NCBI GenBank assembly: GCA_963977105.1
Contig: CAXBNI010000001.1
Location: forward strand, 930,001 to 994,000
Source: UBA2705 sp963977105
Lineage (GTDB): Bacteria; Pseudomonadota; Alphaproteobacteria; Micavibrionales; Micavibrionaceae
Length of the DNA stretch: 64,000 nucleotides
Direction: 5' to 3'
The notes below the pieces were generated by a model. That model made no database searches, had not been told where the DNA came from, and saw only the letters and a program-made list of their open reading frames with translations. Shown here piece after piece: positions 25,588-34,660 of the stretch. Within the stretch, counting starts at the first letter, position 1, and each line of letters begins with the position of its first letter. The position numbers and the translations under genes are program-made.

Positions 25588-26628
25588 TTAATAGTGACGC
25601 TTAATAACGTTTCTGAAAAGGTGCTGCTCTTCCAGCACATGACCTGTACCAAGCACAACGCAAGACAATGGATCATCCGCGATCGCAACGGCAAGGCCAG
25701 TGGCATGACGCAGAACTAAATCAATATTACCGAGTAGCGCGCCGCCGCCCGTAAGGACAATACCCTTATCAACAATATCCGCCGCCAGTTCAGGGGGAGT
25801 GTGCTCCAAAGCAACTTTCACAGCTTCAATAATCTGGCCAACAGGCTCAGACAAGCTTTCCGCGATTTGACGTTCTGAGATTTTAATCTCTTTAGGTACG
25901 CCATTCATAAGGTCGCGCCCCCTGATTTCAAGCATACGGCCTTCACCATCTGCAGGCGGACAGGCTGAGCCAATCTCTTTTTTGATACGCTCTGCGGTGC
26001 TTTCACCAATCAATAAATTGTGAACACGACGGATATAAGCGATAATTGCTTCATCCATTTTATCGCCGCCTACACGTACTGAACGTGCGTAAACAATGCC
26101 GCCCATAGAAATAACAGCGACTTCCGTTGTACCGCCACCAATATCAATAACCATAGACCCCGAGGGCTCCGTCACAGGTAAGCCTGCGCCAATTGCCGCG
26201 GCCATTGGCTCCTCAATAAGCTCGGCCTTGCTTGCACCTGCGCTCAAAGCCGCCTCAACAATTGCACGCTCTTCAACAGCAGTAGAGCCAGAAGGCACGC
26301 AAATAATCATAAACGGGTTCACGAAAGAACGGCGGTTATGCACTTTACGAATAAAATGCTTAATCATTTCCTCAGTGACATCAAAGTCAGCGATCACGCC
26401 ATCGCGCAATGGACGGGTTGCCACGATGCTACCCGGCGTTCTACCGAGCATCAATTTCGCTTCGTTACCCACAGCGAGGATTTCTTTGCCCCCACTATGC
26501 TGGCGCGTAGCGACAACTGAAGGTTCATTCAAGACAATACCTTTGTCACGGACATATACAAGTGTATTTGCCGTACCAAGATCGATTGCCATGTCTGCAG
26601 ATAAAAAACCAAATAATTTGGAAAACAT
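25588..26628 (-). CDS. mreB: Rod-shape determining actin homologue MreB
   Basis: 346 residues, matching the usual 347. The ATG at 26628 gives MFSKLFGFLSADMAIDLGTANTLVYV, in register with known MreBs, with an amphipathic membrane-binding N-terminus. Actin-fold nucleotide motifs: phosphate 1 DLGTAN, phosphate 2 VIDIGGGTTEVAVISMGG and the adenosine motif VLTGGGALLGNID. It polymerises beneath the membrane and positions the elongation machinery. It is the first gene of mreB-mreC-mreD-mrdA-rodA. AAAGG elements lie close to the ATG at non-ideal spacing. Confidence 0.96.
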   Translation of the reverse strand: MFSKLFGFLSADMAIDLGTANTLVYVRDKGIVLNEPSVVATRQHSGGKEILAVGNEAKLMLGRTPGSIVATRPLRDGVIADFDVTEEMIKHFIRKVHNRRSFVNPFMIICVPSGSTAVEERAIVEAALSAGASKAELIEEPMAAAIGAGLPVTEPSGSMVIDIGGGTTEVAVISMGGIVYARSVRVGGDKMDEAIIAYIRRVHNLLIGESTAERIKKEIGSACPPADGEGRMLEIRGRDLMNGVPKEIKISERQIAESLSEPVGQIIEAVKVALEHTPPELAADIVDKGIVLTGGGALLGNIDLVLRHATGLAVAIADDPLSCVVLGTGHVLEEQHLFRNVIKRHY

Positions 26629-26756
26629 TGCCTTTGAGACCTTTGTTAAATAGGGATTCGTTGAATACACCTAAAAATATTATAATAGAGCTGTATATAA
26701 ATAGCAGAACGCCACAGAAAAAGAAGCATTCTTTTTACAGTTATCATCATATAAAC

Positions 26757-26788
26757 ACAAAAAACTCGCTTCGAATACAAAGCGAGTT
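26757..26788 (-). terminator. Rho-independent terminator after rpmJ
   Basis: On the minus strand AACTCGCTT and AAGCGAGTT pair over nine bases (26788-26780 with 26771-26763) around an eight-base loop, followed by a run of T. It lies 46 bases beyond the rpmJ stop and insulates mreB from rpmJ transcription. Confidence 0.8.
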
Positions 26789-26833
26789 ATTGTTCAACCC
26801 CATACAGTAAAGTACGCAGTATAATAATATGAA

Positions 26834-26959
26834 TTAACCTTGGCGTGCTTTAAAACGCTTATTAACTTTGTTAATTACATATACGCGACCGCGGCGGCGT
26901 ATCACACGGCAGTTACGGTCACGGCTTTTTAATGTCTTCAGAGAGTTTGCAACTTTCAT
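26834..26959 (-). CDS. rpmJ: Ribosomal protein L36 (zinc-less form)
   Basis: A 41-residue frame from ATG at 26959 to TAA at 26834, beginning MKVANSLKTLKSRDRNC and ending NKRFKARQG. This is the alphaproteobacterial L36 with a single Cys and without the Cys/His zinc site of the classical form. The middle RRRGRVYVINK matches the family. It binds 23S rRNA in the large subunit. A terminator follows. The gene is monocistronic, as is common in the class. Confidence 0.95.
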   Translation of the reverse strand: MKVANSLKTLKSRDRNCRVIRRRGRVYVINKVNKRFKARQG

Positions 26960-27059
26960 CGCTCTTCACCTTATAAGTAAATATGAATTCCAGAGGCGCA
27001 AACTATAGGAGCCTCACCATCTTGTCAAACGAAAAATCAGATTTTTTCTAAAAAAAGGT

Positions 27060-27455
27060 TTATAAAATAATCCCGCCTGCACTCATGATAATGAGAATAA
27101 TATAGCAAAGATGCGTTAAATTATGGGCTTCTTGATCTATCCCAAGCGACACCCAATAAGCTTTATCTGTTTCACCCCAAGATTTTCTCAGTGTCAGTAC
27201 AGCCTTTATTCTGTCAATGAGGCCGTGAACAAAAAAATCCACGATTGCAAGCCACCAAAGGGCTGGAAAAAACAGCAAACAAATAACCAACGTACCGCCG
27301 CCATGAATTGCGGCGTGAGCAGCTAGCGGCACATAACCATCTAGCCCCTTTTTACCTCTATTCAGTGCCATCCACGCATTATTCAAGAGGAAATCACAGC
27401 TCACATGCTTTAACCGAAAACTTAAATACAGAATGATTATGCCTAGCGCTGTCAT
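27060..27455 (-). CDS. DUF3307 membrane protein
   Basis: 131 residues with three to four membrane helices. The pattern HVSCDFLLNNAWMALNRGKKG, then PLAAHAAIHGGGTLVICLL, and DFFVHGLIDRIKA is that of DUF3307 proteins (KH..aDF.lQ..wma..K, H...H....). Conserved His and Asp residues at the membrane face suggest a metal or catalytic site, but no function has been assigned to the family that I know of. It is a single gene between rpmJ and the cNMP-EAL gene. Confidence 0.75.
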   Translation of the reverse strand: MTALGIIILYLSFRLKHVSCDFLLNNAWMALNRGKKGLDGYVPLAAHAAIHGGGTLVICLLFFPALWWLAIVDFFVHGLIDRIKAVLTLRKSWGETDKAYWVSLGIDQEAHNLTHLCYIILIIMSAGGIIL

Positions 27456-27616
27456 TTCAAGACCTTTAACTTTTTATTTTCTTCACTCTACTATACTATA
27501 TACACAGAATATTCAGATTTTTCTTATGTTATTAATAGTATAGTAAAACTATTCAACACATTATTAAGATAAGATTTTTTTGTTTCAGTTTATTGTGCAT
27601 ATCATGGGGGCATATT

Positions 27617-28882
27617 ATGACATCAAATTCAGGGGCCATCCGCAAAGTCAACAAGGGTGAGTATATTTTACGCCAGGGCGAAGCTGGCGAGTTCGCCTAT
27701 ATTGTGGAATCTGGTCAGGTTGAAATGATCATTGAATTAAGTGACGGCACAACGAAGCATATCAGAGAAGGTGCAGGCTGCCTGTTCGGCGAGCTTGCCC
27801 TGCTGGCAAACACGAAACGCGCAGCTTCTGCTATTGCCTTGGAGGACACAACGCTTATTTGCATCACACGCGCCGACTTTAACCGTCGCATCGATTCAAC
27901 TGACCCCATCTTAAAACTGATTACGCAAAACCTCGTGGGCTATTGCCAACACCTCCTCGACCGCAACAGTGATGAATATTTAAACCTTTTTGAAAGGCTT
28001 GAGATTGATACCGTGTCCCCAGACAGCAACCAGGTTGCGCAGATACCAAAAACTGACAAAAGCAGCGCAAATGCTGGGGAGACAAGCGAACTTGTCTCTA
28101 CTATGCGCATGGAACACTCACTCAGTAACGCCATTGATAACAATGAAATGGAGTTGTTTTATCAGCCGATCATTGACCTTCAAACGTTTGAAACACGCGG
28201 CTACGAAGCGTTAATGCGCTGGAACCACCCAAGTGACGGCATGGTCTCACCCAATATTTTTATACCCCTTGCCGAGGATACAGGATTAATCGTGAAGCTA
28301 AGTGAGTGGGCGCTGAACGAGGCCACGGCGGCACTAGAACGAATACAAAAGTTAGAAAACGCGCCGAAAGATTTATATATAAGCGTTAACTTCTCTAGCC
28401 ATGACTTAACGAAACCTAACTTTTTAGAGCAGCTCGACAAAGCGGTTAAATCAACCCATTTAACGCCGCAGCAGATTAAAATCGAGATTACGGAACGCTT
28501 GCTGATTTTACAACCAGACGTCGCAGCTACAACCTTACAGGCATGCCGCGATGCCGGATTTAGCATCGCTATTGATGACTTTGGTACGGGGTATTCCTCT
28601 CTTAGCTATTTACAAGACTTCCCCATCGACACGCTGAAGATTGACCGCGCCTTCGTCAAGAAAATGGTAGCGGACTCAACATCAGAAGAACTCGTTCGCA
28701 CCATTGTCCACCTAGGAAAAACCCTCGGCATGGACATTATAGCAGAGGGCGCAGAAACAATTGAAGAAGTGCAAAAGCTTATTGCCCTTAAATGTGACAT
28801 GGTGCAGGGGTATTATTTTGCGAAGCCAATGCCCGAAAGTGAAGTCAGTGGTAGCTTTCACAAATGGACACTCAGCGAATAA
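27617..28882 (+). CDS. cNMP-binding / EAL cyclic-di-GMP phosphodiesterase
   Basis: 421 residues from the ATG at 27617 (GGGGG seven bases upstream). Residues 8-115 are a cyclic-nucleotide-binding domain whose phosphate cassette FGELALLANTKRAASAIA keeps the ligand Glu59 and Arg68. Residues 165-410 are an EAL domain with all expected catalytic positions: EAL at 197-199, SVNFSS, EITERLL, DDFGTGYSSL, KIDRAFV, AEGAET and QGYYFAKP. It should therefore cut cyclic-di-GMP under control of cAMP or cGMP. There is no membrane segment or GGDEF domain. The gene lies just upstream of the FG-GAP protein gene, same direction, and a nucleotide cyclase is encoded in the opposing operon. Confidence 0.92.
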   Translation: MTSNSGAIRKVNKGEYILRQGEAGEFAYIVESGQVEMIIELSDGTTKHIREGAGCLFGELALLANTKRAASAIALEDTTLICITRADFNRRIDSTDPILKLITQNLVGYCQHLLDRNSDEYLNLFERLEIDTVSPDSNQVAQIPKTDKSSANAGETSELVSTMRMEHSLSNAIDNNEMELFYQPIIDLQTFETRGYEALMRWNHPSDGMVSPNIFIPLAEDTGLIVKLSEWALNEATAALERIQKLENAPKDLYISVNFSSHDLTKPNFLEQLDKAVKSTHLTPQQIKIEITERLLILQPDVAATTLQACRDAGFSIAIDDFGTGYSSLSYLQDFPIDTLKIDRAFVKKMVADSTSEELVRTIVHLGKTLGMDIIAEGAETIEEVQKLIALKCDMVQGYYFAKPMPESEVSGSFHKWTLSE

Positions 28883-29087
28883 ATAAAATTTTAGATACAT
28901 TCAATATAAATACATTATAAAAATCACTAATTTTAAAGCTTTATCCCTTATAGTTATAAAGTGGAAGTGATTTTAGTGTGAGAAAAAACGTAACATTTGC
29001 GTGCTATAAACAAGAACAAAATTAAGCTATAATAATTGTTCAATAATTGCACATTGGCGCATGATACGTTTTTCAGGGATGTAGATT

Positions 29088-32000
29088 ATGACAGATAAAC
29101 AATCAGCAAATACAAATAATGTAAATTTTCTTGATAGCGAAGGCGCAGGGAGCATTGACTTAAGCGGTATAGCACCTGCGAACGCCCTACATATCGCCGC
29201 AAATGGCAGCGACAGCATAAGCATCAACTCAGCCCAACCTTTGACGCAAGGGCGCTTCATACAAGATGGCACTGACTTAAAAATTGATTTTCAGGATGGG
29301 CAGGACATTGTCATCCACGATTATTTTTTACAAAGTAATGCACCAGACCTCACGAGCACAAATGGACAAAACCTTTCATCACAACTCGTCGATTCTTTTC
29401 TGATTAATAAGAACATGCGTTACGCGCAAGGCGACCAGATTATATCCGACGAAAACGGCGCACAGCCCATCGGGCAAATTACAGAGACCAGCGGTGAAGT
29501 CAAAATAACCCGTAGCGCAGGTCAGTTGATCAAAGCTGAAAACGGCACATTAATATATCAAGGTGACATCATCGAAACCGCCGATAATGGCGCGGTGAAT
29601 ATTATGTTTGCCGATGAATCTAGCTTTGCTATTTCCAATGATGCGCGGATGACTATTGATGAATTTATCTTTGATGCTTCAAGCTTAGATGGCATTTCAA
29701 ATTTTTCAATGCTGCAAGGTGTATTTATGTATACATCAGGTGCAATTGGCGGCAGCGACCCAGATGACGTTCGTATTGATACGCCAATTGGCTCTATTGG
29801 CATACGTGGCACCGTGTTGGTCGGCACCATTACAGCAGACGGTACAAATAGCGAGATTACAGTAATAGAAGGTGCAATTGTCGTTAGCAACAAAACTGGC
29901 GAACGCGTATTATCGCAACAATTTGATACAGTGCAGCTTAACGGCATAGAGGACAACATTGTCGAGCTTGGTATACTTAATGCCAATGATGTCGCGGCGC
30001 GCACACAAGGCATACAAGGTGTCGCAGGAGGTTTCTATAACACCCTGCAACATAACGCAGAAGGCCAAAGCCGCAATAACGAACGTAATGACTCTGAGCA
30101 AGCAGAAGGCCAAGCCGCACAAGACGACGCCTCCCGCGAAGATGGCGCTGAGCAAACGCGCCCAGCCCTTGATAACAAGACAGGCGAGCCACCTGCCCCA
30201 ACCAATGGTGGTGAGTTTAAGCCTCTACAGCTTAGAGGTCGGCTCGGCGGTAGCGATGCTGACGCCTTACAAGGCATAAATCCACAAGCAGGAGACACCA
30301 CCCGAACAGGCACAAATATAGGCACACAGCCATTAGGTGACGGACCTTTGCCACAAATAGGTTCAGAGCCCACCCCACCAAGCCTCCTAAAGCCATCGTC
30401 AACAGACACAAACACAGAAAACATACCAACGCGTATTAATCTAAACGCTGTTGACGGCGCCAGTAATGCACATAAAATTTATGGGATTCGCGCGGGGGAT
30501 CAATACGGCGCGGTTATAACCACGGCACATAACGCCGCCACAGGCTTTGATGATCTCGTCTTTTTCCGCGGCGATCATAGCGCGACGACATCAGGTAATT
30601 TTGTGACGCTCACGGGCAGCAGTAGCCTTGGCGCAAATATCAACATTTCTGCCAACCCATATACAGATTTTACAGATAACGCAGCCAATTCAAGCAGAGA
30701 AAATGTGACTTCTGCAATTAGCGGCGATTTCGACGGCGACGGCGTAAACGAACTGATTATTGGCGCAGCTCAAGGGTCAAACAGTTTCGCATCGAACCAA
30801 GATGATGGCGTTTTATACACATACAAGCCCGATGGATCCGCTGCAGGCGGCTATGCCAATTATGGCGGTGCAGTGTCATCAGATGGCAATCAACAGCTTT
30901 TCGGCCAATCACTGGCAAATGTAGGCGACCTTAACAATGATGGCTATACAGACCTTGCCATTGGCGCTCCTGGCGGCACTGCAGATACCGGGCGCGTCCG
31001 CTTAGAGTTAAATGGCACGGACCTCCTTAACATTACCCAGACCATAAACTATAGTGGCATGACAACTGGCGACTACTTAGGTGGCGATGTCACAGGACTT
31101 GGTGATATTAATGGCGATGGCTATGATGATTTCGCCATTGGCGTTTATGACGGCATGTTAGATGGCAGCAATGTGACATCCAATCTTAATTCATTTTATA
31201 TTCTTAGCGGAGGGGCAAACCCAAGCTTTTTTGACGCCTTGACCGACGGGCTCCGCGTTGATGGCGGCACCGGATTTGGTCGCCACATAGAGGGCGTTGG
31301 CGACATTAACGCAGACGGGTTTAACGATATACTGGTCAATGAAAGCACCACTGGCCTCAAGTTGCTCTACGGCAAATCTGCGCTTGGGGTTGGCAACACT
31401 TCTCAATCTAGCTTCTCTCAGTTTAACCTTGATGTTAGCGGCGATGGCTACACAATTGAAACAGCAAATGCTGCTGGTGACTTTAATGCAGACGGCCATA
31501 GCGATTTTGTCGTGATGATGCGCAATGGACTAGACGTTAAAATCGCTATTATTTTAGGGTCAGACAGCCTTGCCGGTGTGACAGCGAATTTACAATATTT
31601 AGAAGACCACTCAGAGGTTGCCTATATGATTGACTACACACTAGACTCACTGCCTAGCGGCACATACCATATGGACTTTGCCTATGGGGATTACGACGGC
31701 GATGGCTTTGATGATATCGCGATTTCCGACCCTATGCAGGATAGCGCCTATATTATTGAAGGCAGCAAAGTCGGTCATGCGCGCGCCTTATATATGGAAG
31801 GCAACAACCTAGCCGCAGATGGCAATGACAAATACCTTACCGGCACAGCCCTAAACGACAAAATGGGGCAAAATGGGAAAACAGGCTTAACATTTAATGG
31901 CGGCGCGGGGCTTGATGGCTTTATTATCAACAATGCAGAAACTTCAGGCGTCGCCAATTTTCAACAAATTGACGGCGGCGGCGGCACTGACAGGCTAACG

Positions 32001-32369
32001 TTAAGCGGCGGACAAGGTAGCATCGATTTTTCTAATATTAATCAAAACCAAATACAGCGTATCGAACAAATCAATGTCGGTAGTGGCAATGATTTAAAGT
32101 TTAATGTGCAGCAAATATTTGACCTGCTGAAAAGCAGCGATAATGGCAGCCTTAGAATTACAGCGCTCGATACGGGCAGTACGCTAACGATTGAATCTAC
32201 CGGTAACCATACTGATGACTTTAACGGCATTGGTGATTCCCTTGAAAACCTAACGGCTATAAACGGCATAGCGCCCTCGACCGCAGGCGGCTATCAGCAA
32301 TATGATATTGGAGGCTATGAGTTGTTTATAGATTCTGATTTCGCCGTTGCGACTACGCAGAAGATTTAA
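29088..32369 (+). CDS. Large FecR / FG-GAP repeat protein, likely type I-secreted
   Basis: 1093 residues, acidic, no Sec signal. Order: a short beta prefix (about 55-80, IDFQDGQDIVIHDYF) as in BapA/LapA-type secreted proteins; a FecR-type domain (about 155-285) with DTPIGSIGIRGTVLVG; a low-complexity Gln/Asn/Pro linker (310-445); six FG-GAP calcium loops (DFDGDG 547, DLNNDG 614, DINGDG 673, DINADG 739, DFNADG 798, DYDGDG 868), which build an integrin-like beta-propeller; then RTX-like GGGGTDRLTL near 962-972 and a C-terminal end with few charges, fitting a type I secretion signal. The exporter genes lie just beyond the cyclase gene, ending 20 bases away convergently. An adhesin or matrix protein is the likely role. 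Confidence 0.85.
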   Translation: MTDKQSANTNNVNFLDSEGAGSIDLSGIAPANALHIAANGSDSISINSAQPLTQGRFIQDGTDLKIDFQDGQDIVIHDYFLQSNAPDLTSTNGQNLSSQLVDSFLINKNMRYAQGDQIISDENGAQPIGQITETSGEVKITRSAGQLIKAENGTLIYQGDIIETADNGAVNIMFADESSFAISNDARMTIDEFIFDASSLDGISNFSMLQGVFMYTSGAIGGSDPDDVRIDTPIGSIGIRGTVLVGTITADGTNSEITVIEGAIVVSNKTGERVLSQQFDTVQLNGIEDNIVELGILNANDVAARTQGIQGVAGGFYNTLQHNAEGQSRNNERNDSEQAEGQAAQDDASREDGAEQTRPALDNKTGEPPAPTNGGEFKPLQLRGRLGGSDADALQGINPQAGDTTRTGTNIGTQPLGDGPLPQIGSEPTPPSLLKPSSTDTNTENIPTRINLNAVDGASNAHKIYGIRAGDQYGAVITTAHNAATGFDDLVFFRGDHSATTSGNFVTLTGSSSLGANINISANPYTDFTDNAANSSRENVTSAISGDFDGDGVNELIIGAAQGSNSFASNQDDGVLYTYKPDGSAAGGYANYGGAVSSDGNQQLFGQSLANVGDLNNDGYTDLAIGAPGGTADTGRVRLELNGTDLLNITQTINYSGMTTGDYLGGDVTGLGDINGDGYDDFAIGVYDGMLDGSNVTSNLNSFYILSGGANPSFFDALTDGLRVDGGTGFGRHIEGVGDINADGFNDILVNESTTGLKLLYGKSALGVGNTSQSSFSQFNLDVSGDGYTIETANAAGDFNADGHSDFVVMMRNGLDVKIAIILGSDSLAGVTANLQYLEDHSEVAYMIDYTLDSLPSGTYHMDFAYGDYDGDGFDDIAISDPMQDSAYIIEGSKVGHARALYMEGNNLAADGNDKYLTGTALNDKMGQNGKTGLTFNGGAGLDGFIINNAETSGVANFQQIDGGGGTDRLTLSGGQGSIDFSNINQNQIQRIEQINVGSGNDLKFNVQQIFDLLKSSDNGSLRITALDTGSTLTIESTGNHTDDFNGIGDSLENLTAINGIAPSTAGGYQQYDIGGYELFIDSDFAVATTQKI

Positions 32370-32388
32370 CTTAAATAAAAACCATCTG

Positions 32389-34656
32389 TTATTTAGAGCG
32401 CGCGTCATAAACGCCATCCCAGTCTTGAGACAAATCAGCCTCTTGCAGTTCAGCCATGCGCGTGCGTAAATATGCGTAGAACCCATCAAGGTTCACAGAC
32501 AGTTTTTCGACTAAATAGCGACAAGGTTTTATTTCTTTACGTGCTTCGTCCCAGTTTTGAGCGCGGTACAATGCCAGCAGTTTATTATGCGCCAAGCGCA
32601 AAGCGATAAAGTCTTCGTTTTGCGCTAAACTCTCATCCCCCAGAAGCGTATAAATACGGGTCGGTGCGCTGCGTCCTTTGACTCGCAGTAAATCTAATTC
32701 CAGATACGCTAAGGCCTCGACACCGCTTTCAGCAATGCAGCCCTCCCCTAAGATTATATCAACGCGATACGCTTTTGTTTGTGCTTCGAGGCGCGATGCC
32801 AAGTTCACAGAATCGCCCAAGGCGGAATACGCAAAACGCTGGTCTGACCCCATATTACCAACAGCTGCCAACCCCGTGTTAATCCCGATACCTGCCGCTA
32901 ATGGAGGCGCCGACCCATCAATATCTATACGCGCCTTATTCAGTTCGGCTAACTGTCCGATCATCTGCAAGCTCGCCTTACAGGCATTGACGCAATGGTC
33001 GTCATCATCAATGGGAGCGTTCCAAAACGCCATGATGGCATCGCCCATATACTTATCAATCGTGCCTCGGTGTTCCATAATTGACGTTGAAAGCGGCGTC
33101 AGGAAGTCATTCATTAATGAGATAATCTCATCCGGCGTTAGGTTTTCACAAATTGTTGTAAAACTGCGTATGTCAGAAAACATAGTTGTGATGATTTTTT
33201 CTTCACCGCCGAGCTTTAATTTATCCGGATTTTGCGTCAGCTGTTTCATATAGCTTGGCGAAATATAATGTTGAAAAGCATGGCGAACTTCCTTGCGTTC
33301 ACGCTCAGATAAAATATAGCTCAGCGCCACAGCCGTGACATAAATTAGGAATAAGACAATCGCAGGATACGCACCATCAATCAGCAATCCATATTGCGCG
33401 TACCCAATATTCGTCGCAGCGAATAGCAGTACCACCCCACCAAGCATAATAATCGTCTGACCGATTAAAGCCGAGCGAAGGAAAGCCAAAATTACCAATA
33501 GCGCAAGAACAATTAAAGTTGCTTGTTCTGCATAGACCAGTATTTGAGGACGATGCAGATACTGCCCTTGCAGCACCTGATCGACTATATTTAAATGCAC
33601 CTCAACGCCGGGGCGATGCGGGCTAAGCGGCGTTGAGCGAATATCTTTAAGGCCAATGGCGGATGTGCCTACTAAAACAATTTTATCTTTTAGGCGCTCT
33701 GCGTCAATCTTATCATTTAGCACATCATATGCAGACACATACCACTCAGGGTTTGGCTGCGCATACCAGACATAAAAATCGCCATCATCATCAACAGGAA
33801 TGGCAAACTTACCGCTTGCCCCTTCAATATAATATTGACTGTTCCCCTCTCCCCCAAGGTAAACATTATGGCCGCCAGCAACATAGCGTAAGAGCTCTGA
33901 CGCTAAAGATGGGTAGAAAAAAAAGCGGTCTAATTTATCTGCATTCACACGAATGTTTTTCTTCTGCACGCCCATGATAACGGGGACGGTGCGGTATATA
34001 CCATCGGTATCGGGCGTGGCGTAAAAATGCCCCTCACCATAAGCGAAGCGTGATAAAATGGGGTAATTCGCGACCGTGTCATACGGATACACATAGCGTT
34101 CGATATGCTGTTGCTGCTCGATACCAATTTGCGCTTTCGGGCGCGGCGTATAACCGAACGCACCTTTATCGCGGCGGTCTTCAAAATTAAGACCGAGAAC
34201 AACATTCCCTGCACTGCGCACCGCTTTAGCCATGATTTTATCATGGCTTTCTAGACGCTTTATTTCTTCAAAAAGTGGACTTTGTGTGCCGCGGCTTTTC
34301 CATGACTTCACGATTTGCTCTGGTGATGTGTTATCCGCCTCAGCAAAAACCATATCAAAGCCGATTACTTTGACCTCATAATCTTTTAACTTCGTAATCA
34401 GGTCCGCGACAATCGGGCGCGGCCACGGCCACTGGCCAAGCTCTGGCCTGTCGAGGGATTTTTCATCAATGTCCAATATCACGACTTGATCAGACGCTTT
34501 ACGCGGATAGGTTTTATTCAGATTATCAAATAAGAAGTTCTGAATTTGCTGACGATACGCATAATCGCTACTTTGCACATGCAGACCCGCGGCAAGCACA
34601 GCTAGCAGGGCGACAACATGCAAAGGAATATAACGTTTGATCAGCGTCCATACCAC
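32389..34656 (-). CDS. CHASE2-class III adenylate cyclase
   Basis: 755 residues from a GTG at 34656 with AGGGAGAG eight bases upstream. One N-terminal helix (about 10-28), an extracytoplasmic CHASE2 sensor (about 35-360), three membrane helices (about 375-450), then a cyclase domain. Metal ligands D495 (FSDIRSF) and D539 (MGDA) and the adenine-selecting Lys535 (DKYMGD) are present, as is ALGDSVNLASRLE, so cAMP is the likely product. The gene starts four bases after the HlyD-type gene, with its ribosome site inside that gene, so it is translationally tied to the secretion operon. This coupling suggests envelope sensing linked to export. Confidence 0.93.
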   Translation of the reverse strand: MVWTLIKRYIPLHVVALLAVLAAGLHVQSSDYAYRQQIQNFLFDNLNKTYPRKASDQVVILDIDEKSLDRPELGQWPWPRPIVADLITKLKDYEVKVIGFDMVFAEADNTSPEQIVKSWKSRGTQSPLFEEIKRLESHDKIMAKAVRSAGNVVLGLNFEDRRDKGAFGYTPRPKAQIGIEQQQHIERYVYPYDTVANYPILSRFAYGEGHFYATPDTDGIYRTVPVIMGVQKKNIRVNADKLDRFFFYPSLASELLRYVAGGHNVYLGGEGNSQYYIEGASGKFAIPVDDDGDFYVWYAQPNPEWYVSAYDVLNDKIDAERLKDKIVLVGTSAIGLKDIRSTPLSPHRPGVEVHLNIVDQVLQGQYLHRPQILVYAEQATLIVLALLVILAFLRSALIGQTIIMLGGVVLLFAATNIGYAQYGLLIDGAYPAIVLFLIYVTAVALSYILSERERKEVRHAFQHYISPSYMKQLTQNPDKLKLGGEEKIITTMFSDIRSFTTICENLTPDEIISLMNDFLTPLSTSIMEHRGTIDKYMGDAIMAFWNAPIDDDDHCVNACKASLQMIGQLAELNKARIDIDGSAPPLAAGIGINTGLAAVGNMGSDQRFAYSALGDSVNLASRLEAQTKAYRVDIILGEGCIAESGVEALAYLELDLLRVKGRSAPTRIYTLLGDESLAQNEDFIALRLAHNKLLALYRAQNWDEARKEIKPCRYLVEKLSVNLDGFYAYLRTRMAELQEADLSQDWDGVYDARSK

Positions 34657-34660
34657 GTCT

